Shown piece after piece: positions 63,384 through 64,000 of a stretch of 64,000 bases of DNA. Each line of letters opens with the position of its first letter. Positions within the stretch are counted from its first letter, which is position 1. A program made the position numbers and the translations under genes. The notes below the pieces were generated by a model. That model had not been told where the DNA came from. It searched no databases and was given only the letters and a program-made list of their open reading frames with translations. Source of the DNA: Microvirga ossetica (GTDB lineage: Bacteria; Pseudomonadota; Alphaproteobacteria; Rhizobiales; Beijerinckiaceae); NCBI RefSeq assembly GCF_002741015.1, contig NZ_CP016618.1, forward strand, positions 1 to 64,000, read 5' to 3'.

Positions 63384-64000
63384 GGCGTTGTCACGTTAAC
63401 CCGGACATGAGAGCGAACGGTGTAGATGGTCCGGCATGAGCAAGCCCGTCAGCTACAAACGCCATCGCTGTCCGCCTGAGATCATTGCCCACGCGGTGTG
63501 GTTGTACTTCCGGTTTCCTCTGAGTCTGCGGCTGGTTGAGGAGATGTTGCTCGAGCGCGGGATTCTCGTGTCCTACGAGACGGTCCGCCGCTGGGCTTTG
63601 AAGTTTGGGCCGGATTATGCTCGCCGCCTCAGGCGCAAGAGACCAGACCGTCGCGATATTTGGCATCTCGACGAAGTCGTGGTCACGATCTCTGGCCAGA
63701 AGCACTGGTTGTGGCGGGCGGTTGATCAGGATGGATACGTCCTGGATGAGATCGTTCAGAGCCGGCGCAACACCAAGGCGGCGAAGTGCTTGCTGAAGCG
63801 GCTGTTGAAGAAGCAAGGTTGCCCACCCCGGCGAATGATCACCGACAAGCTCGGTTCCTACACAGCCGCCCAGCGCCAGGTTATGCCAGACGTCGAACAC
63901 CGCTCGCATAAAGGGCTCAACAATCGGGCAGAGAATTCGCATCTGCCGTTTAGCCGACGCGAACGGGCGAGGCAGGGCTTTCGATCTGCCGGAGGGCTGC
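63384..64000 (+). mobile_element. IS6-family element, left end, cut by window edge
   Basis: The left boundary is placed at GGCGTTGTCACG (63384), which resembles the IS6 end and stands exactly where the transglutaminase fragment breaks off. The transposase gene starts 52 bases inside. The right end is outside the window. Confidence 0.75.
63436..64000 (+). CDS. IS6-family transposase, partial
   Basis: The visible 188 residues start MSKPVSYKRHRCPPEIIAHAVWLYFRFPLSLR with the N-terminal HTH, then DIWHLDEVVVTISGQKHWLWRAVDQDGYVLDE (first Asp), RRMITDKLGSYTAA (second Asp) and GLNNRAENSHLPFSRRERARQGF (Glu). IS6 transposases form cointegrates by copy-in transposition. The reading frame is open to the window edge, so the gene looks intact so far. 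Confidence 0.93.
   Translation, partial: MSKPVSYKRHRCPPEIIAHAVWLYFRFPLSLRLVEEMLLERGILVSYETVRRWALKFGPDYARRLRRKRPDRRDIWHLDEVVVTISGQKHWLWRAVDQDGYVLDEIVQSRRNTKAAKCLLKRLLKKQGCPPRRMITDKLGSYTAAQRQVMPDVEHRSHKGLNNRAENSHLPFSRRERARQGFRSAGGL

Overview
The window is GC-rich DNA from an alphaproteobacterium of the Hyphomicrobiales, most likely a Methylobacteriaceae genome of the Microvirga type. This rests on family resemblance: an alphaproteobacterial RpoD, DUF1127 and BTLCP (bacterial transglutaminase-like cysteine proteinase) proteins, and the local IS repertoire. It is a heavily rearranged accessory region. Intact genes alternate with transposases, gene fragments and decayed genes. Only a few blocks look like stable chromosome (rpoD, rarA, a cold-shock gene, dodecin, and an ABC transporter operon at the right end).

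Layout. 0-6 kb: 3' end of a XerD-like recombinase, a small secreted-looking protein made of two imperfect repeats, a PrtD-type type I secretion ABC exporter, and rpoD on the minus strand. 6-11 kb: a large 2OG-Fe(II) oxygenase, an orphan ParA and small hypothetical genes. 11-16 kb: an IS110 transposase, a decayed tyrosine integrase, very small membrane proteins, a terminase small-subunit fragment and a decayed second copy of the XerD-like gene (a prophage or island remnant). 16-25.9 kb: a protein with a possible toxin-binding C-terminus, a DUF1127 protein, RarA, an IS1380 remnant, a beta-propeller protein, a cold-shock protein, and a CYTH-WGR gene pair. 26.6-27.65 kb: an IS630 element with exact ends and a broken transposase. 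28-38.9 kb: a broken subtilisin/P-domain protease, a membrane guanylate/adenylate cyclase, a LysE exporter, a minus-strand propeller-HD-secreted protein cluster, an HNH nuclease-like protein, a BTLCP cysteine protease, dodecin and small genes.

39-48 kb is an IS cluster (IS110, IS5 remnant, IS6 fragment, IS481, two IS701-type elements with target duplications) holding three damaged genes: a nitrilase, a LysR regulator and a cyclase-like TPR protein. 48-54.5 kb: a PHB-depolymerase-family esterase with a ribbon-helix-helix regulator, a cyclase/alpha-beta-hydrolase fusion, a second propeller paralog next to inverted-repeat units, and a PRISE-type reductase. 54.6-57.4 kb: a quinone oxidoreductase cut by an IS701-like element. 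The 5-bp target duplication can be removed on paper to restore the reading frame exactly. 57.6 kb: the 3' part of a tRNA-Lys, which may be an attachment-site scar, beside a DUF3422 remnant.

58.3-63.3 kb is a clean five-gene operon: spermidine/putrescine-type ABC transporter (ATPase, Tat-type binding protein, two permeases) plus an Asp/Glu/hydantoin racemase. It is followed by a transglutaminase-like remnant cut off by an IS6 element that runs off the window. No CRISPR array, rRNA gene or complete tRNA was seen. The best candidates for follow-up are the repeat protein next to the type I exporter, the inverted-repeat units beside the propeller gene, a possible small RNA at 38.9 kb and the possible IS110 guide RNAs.
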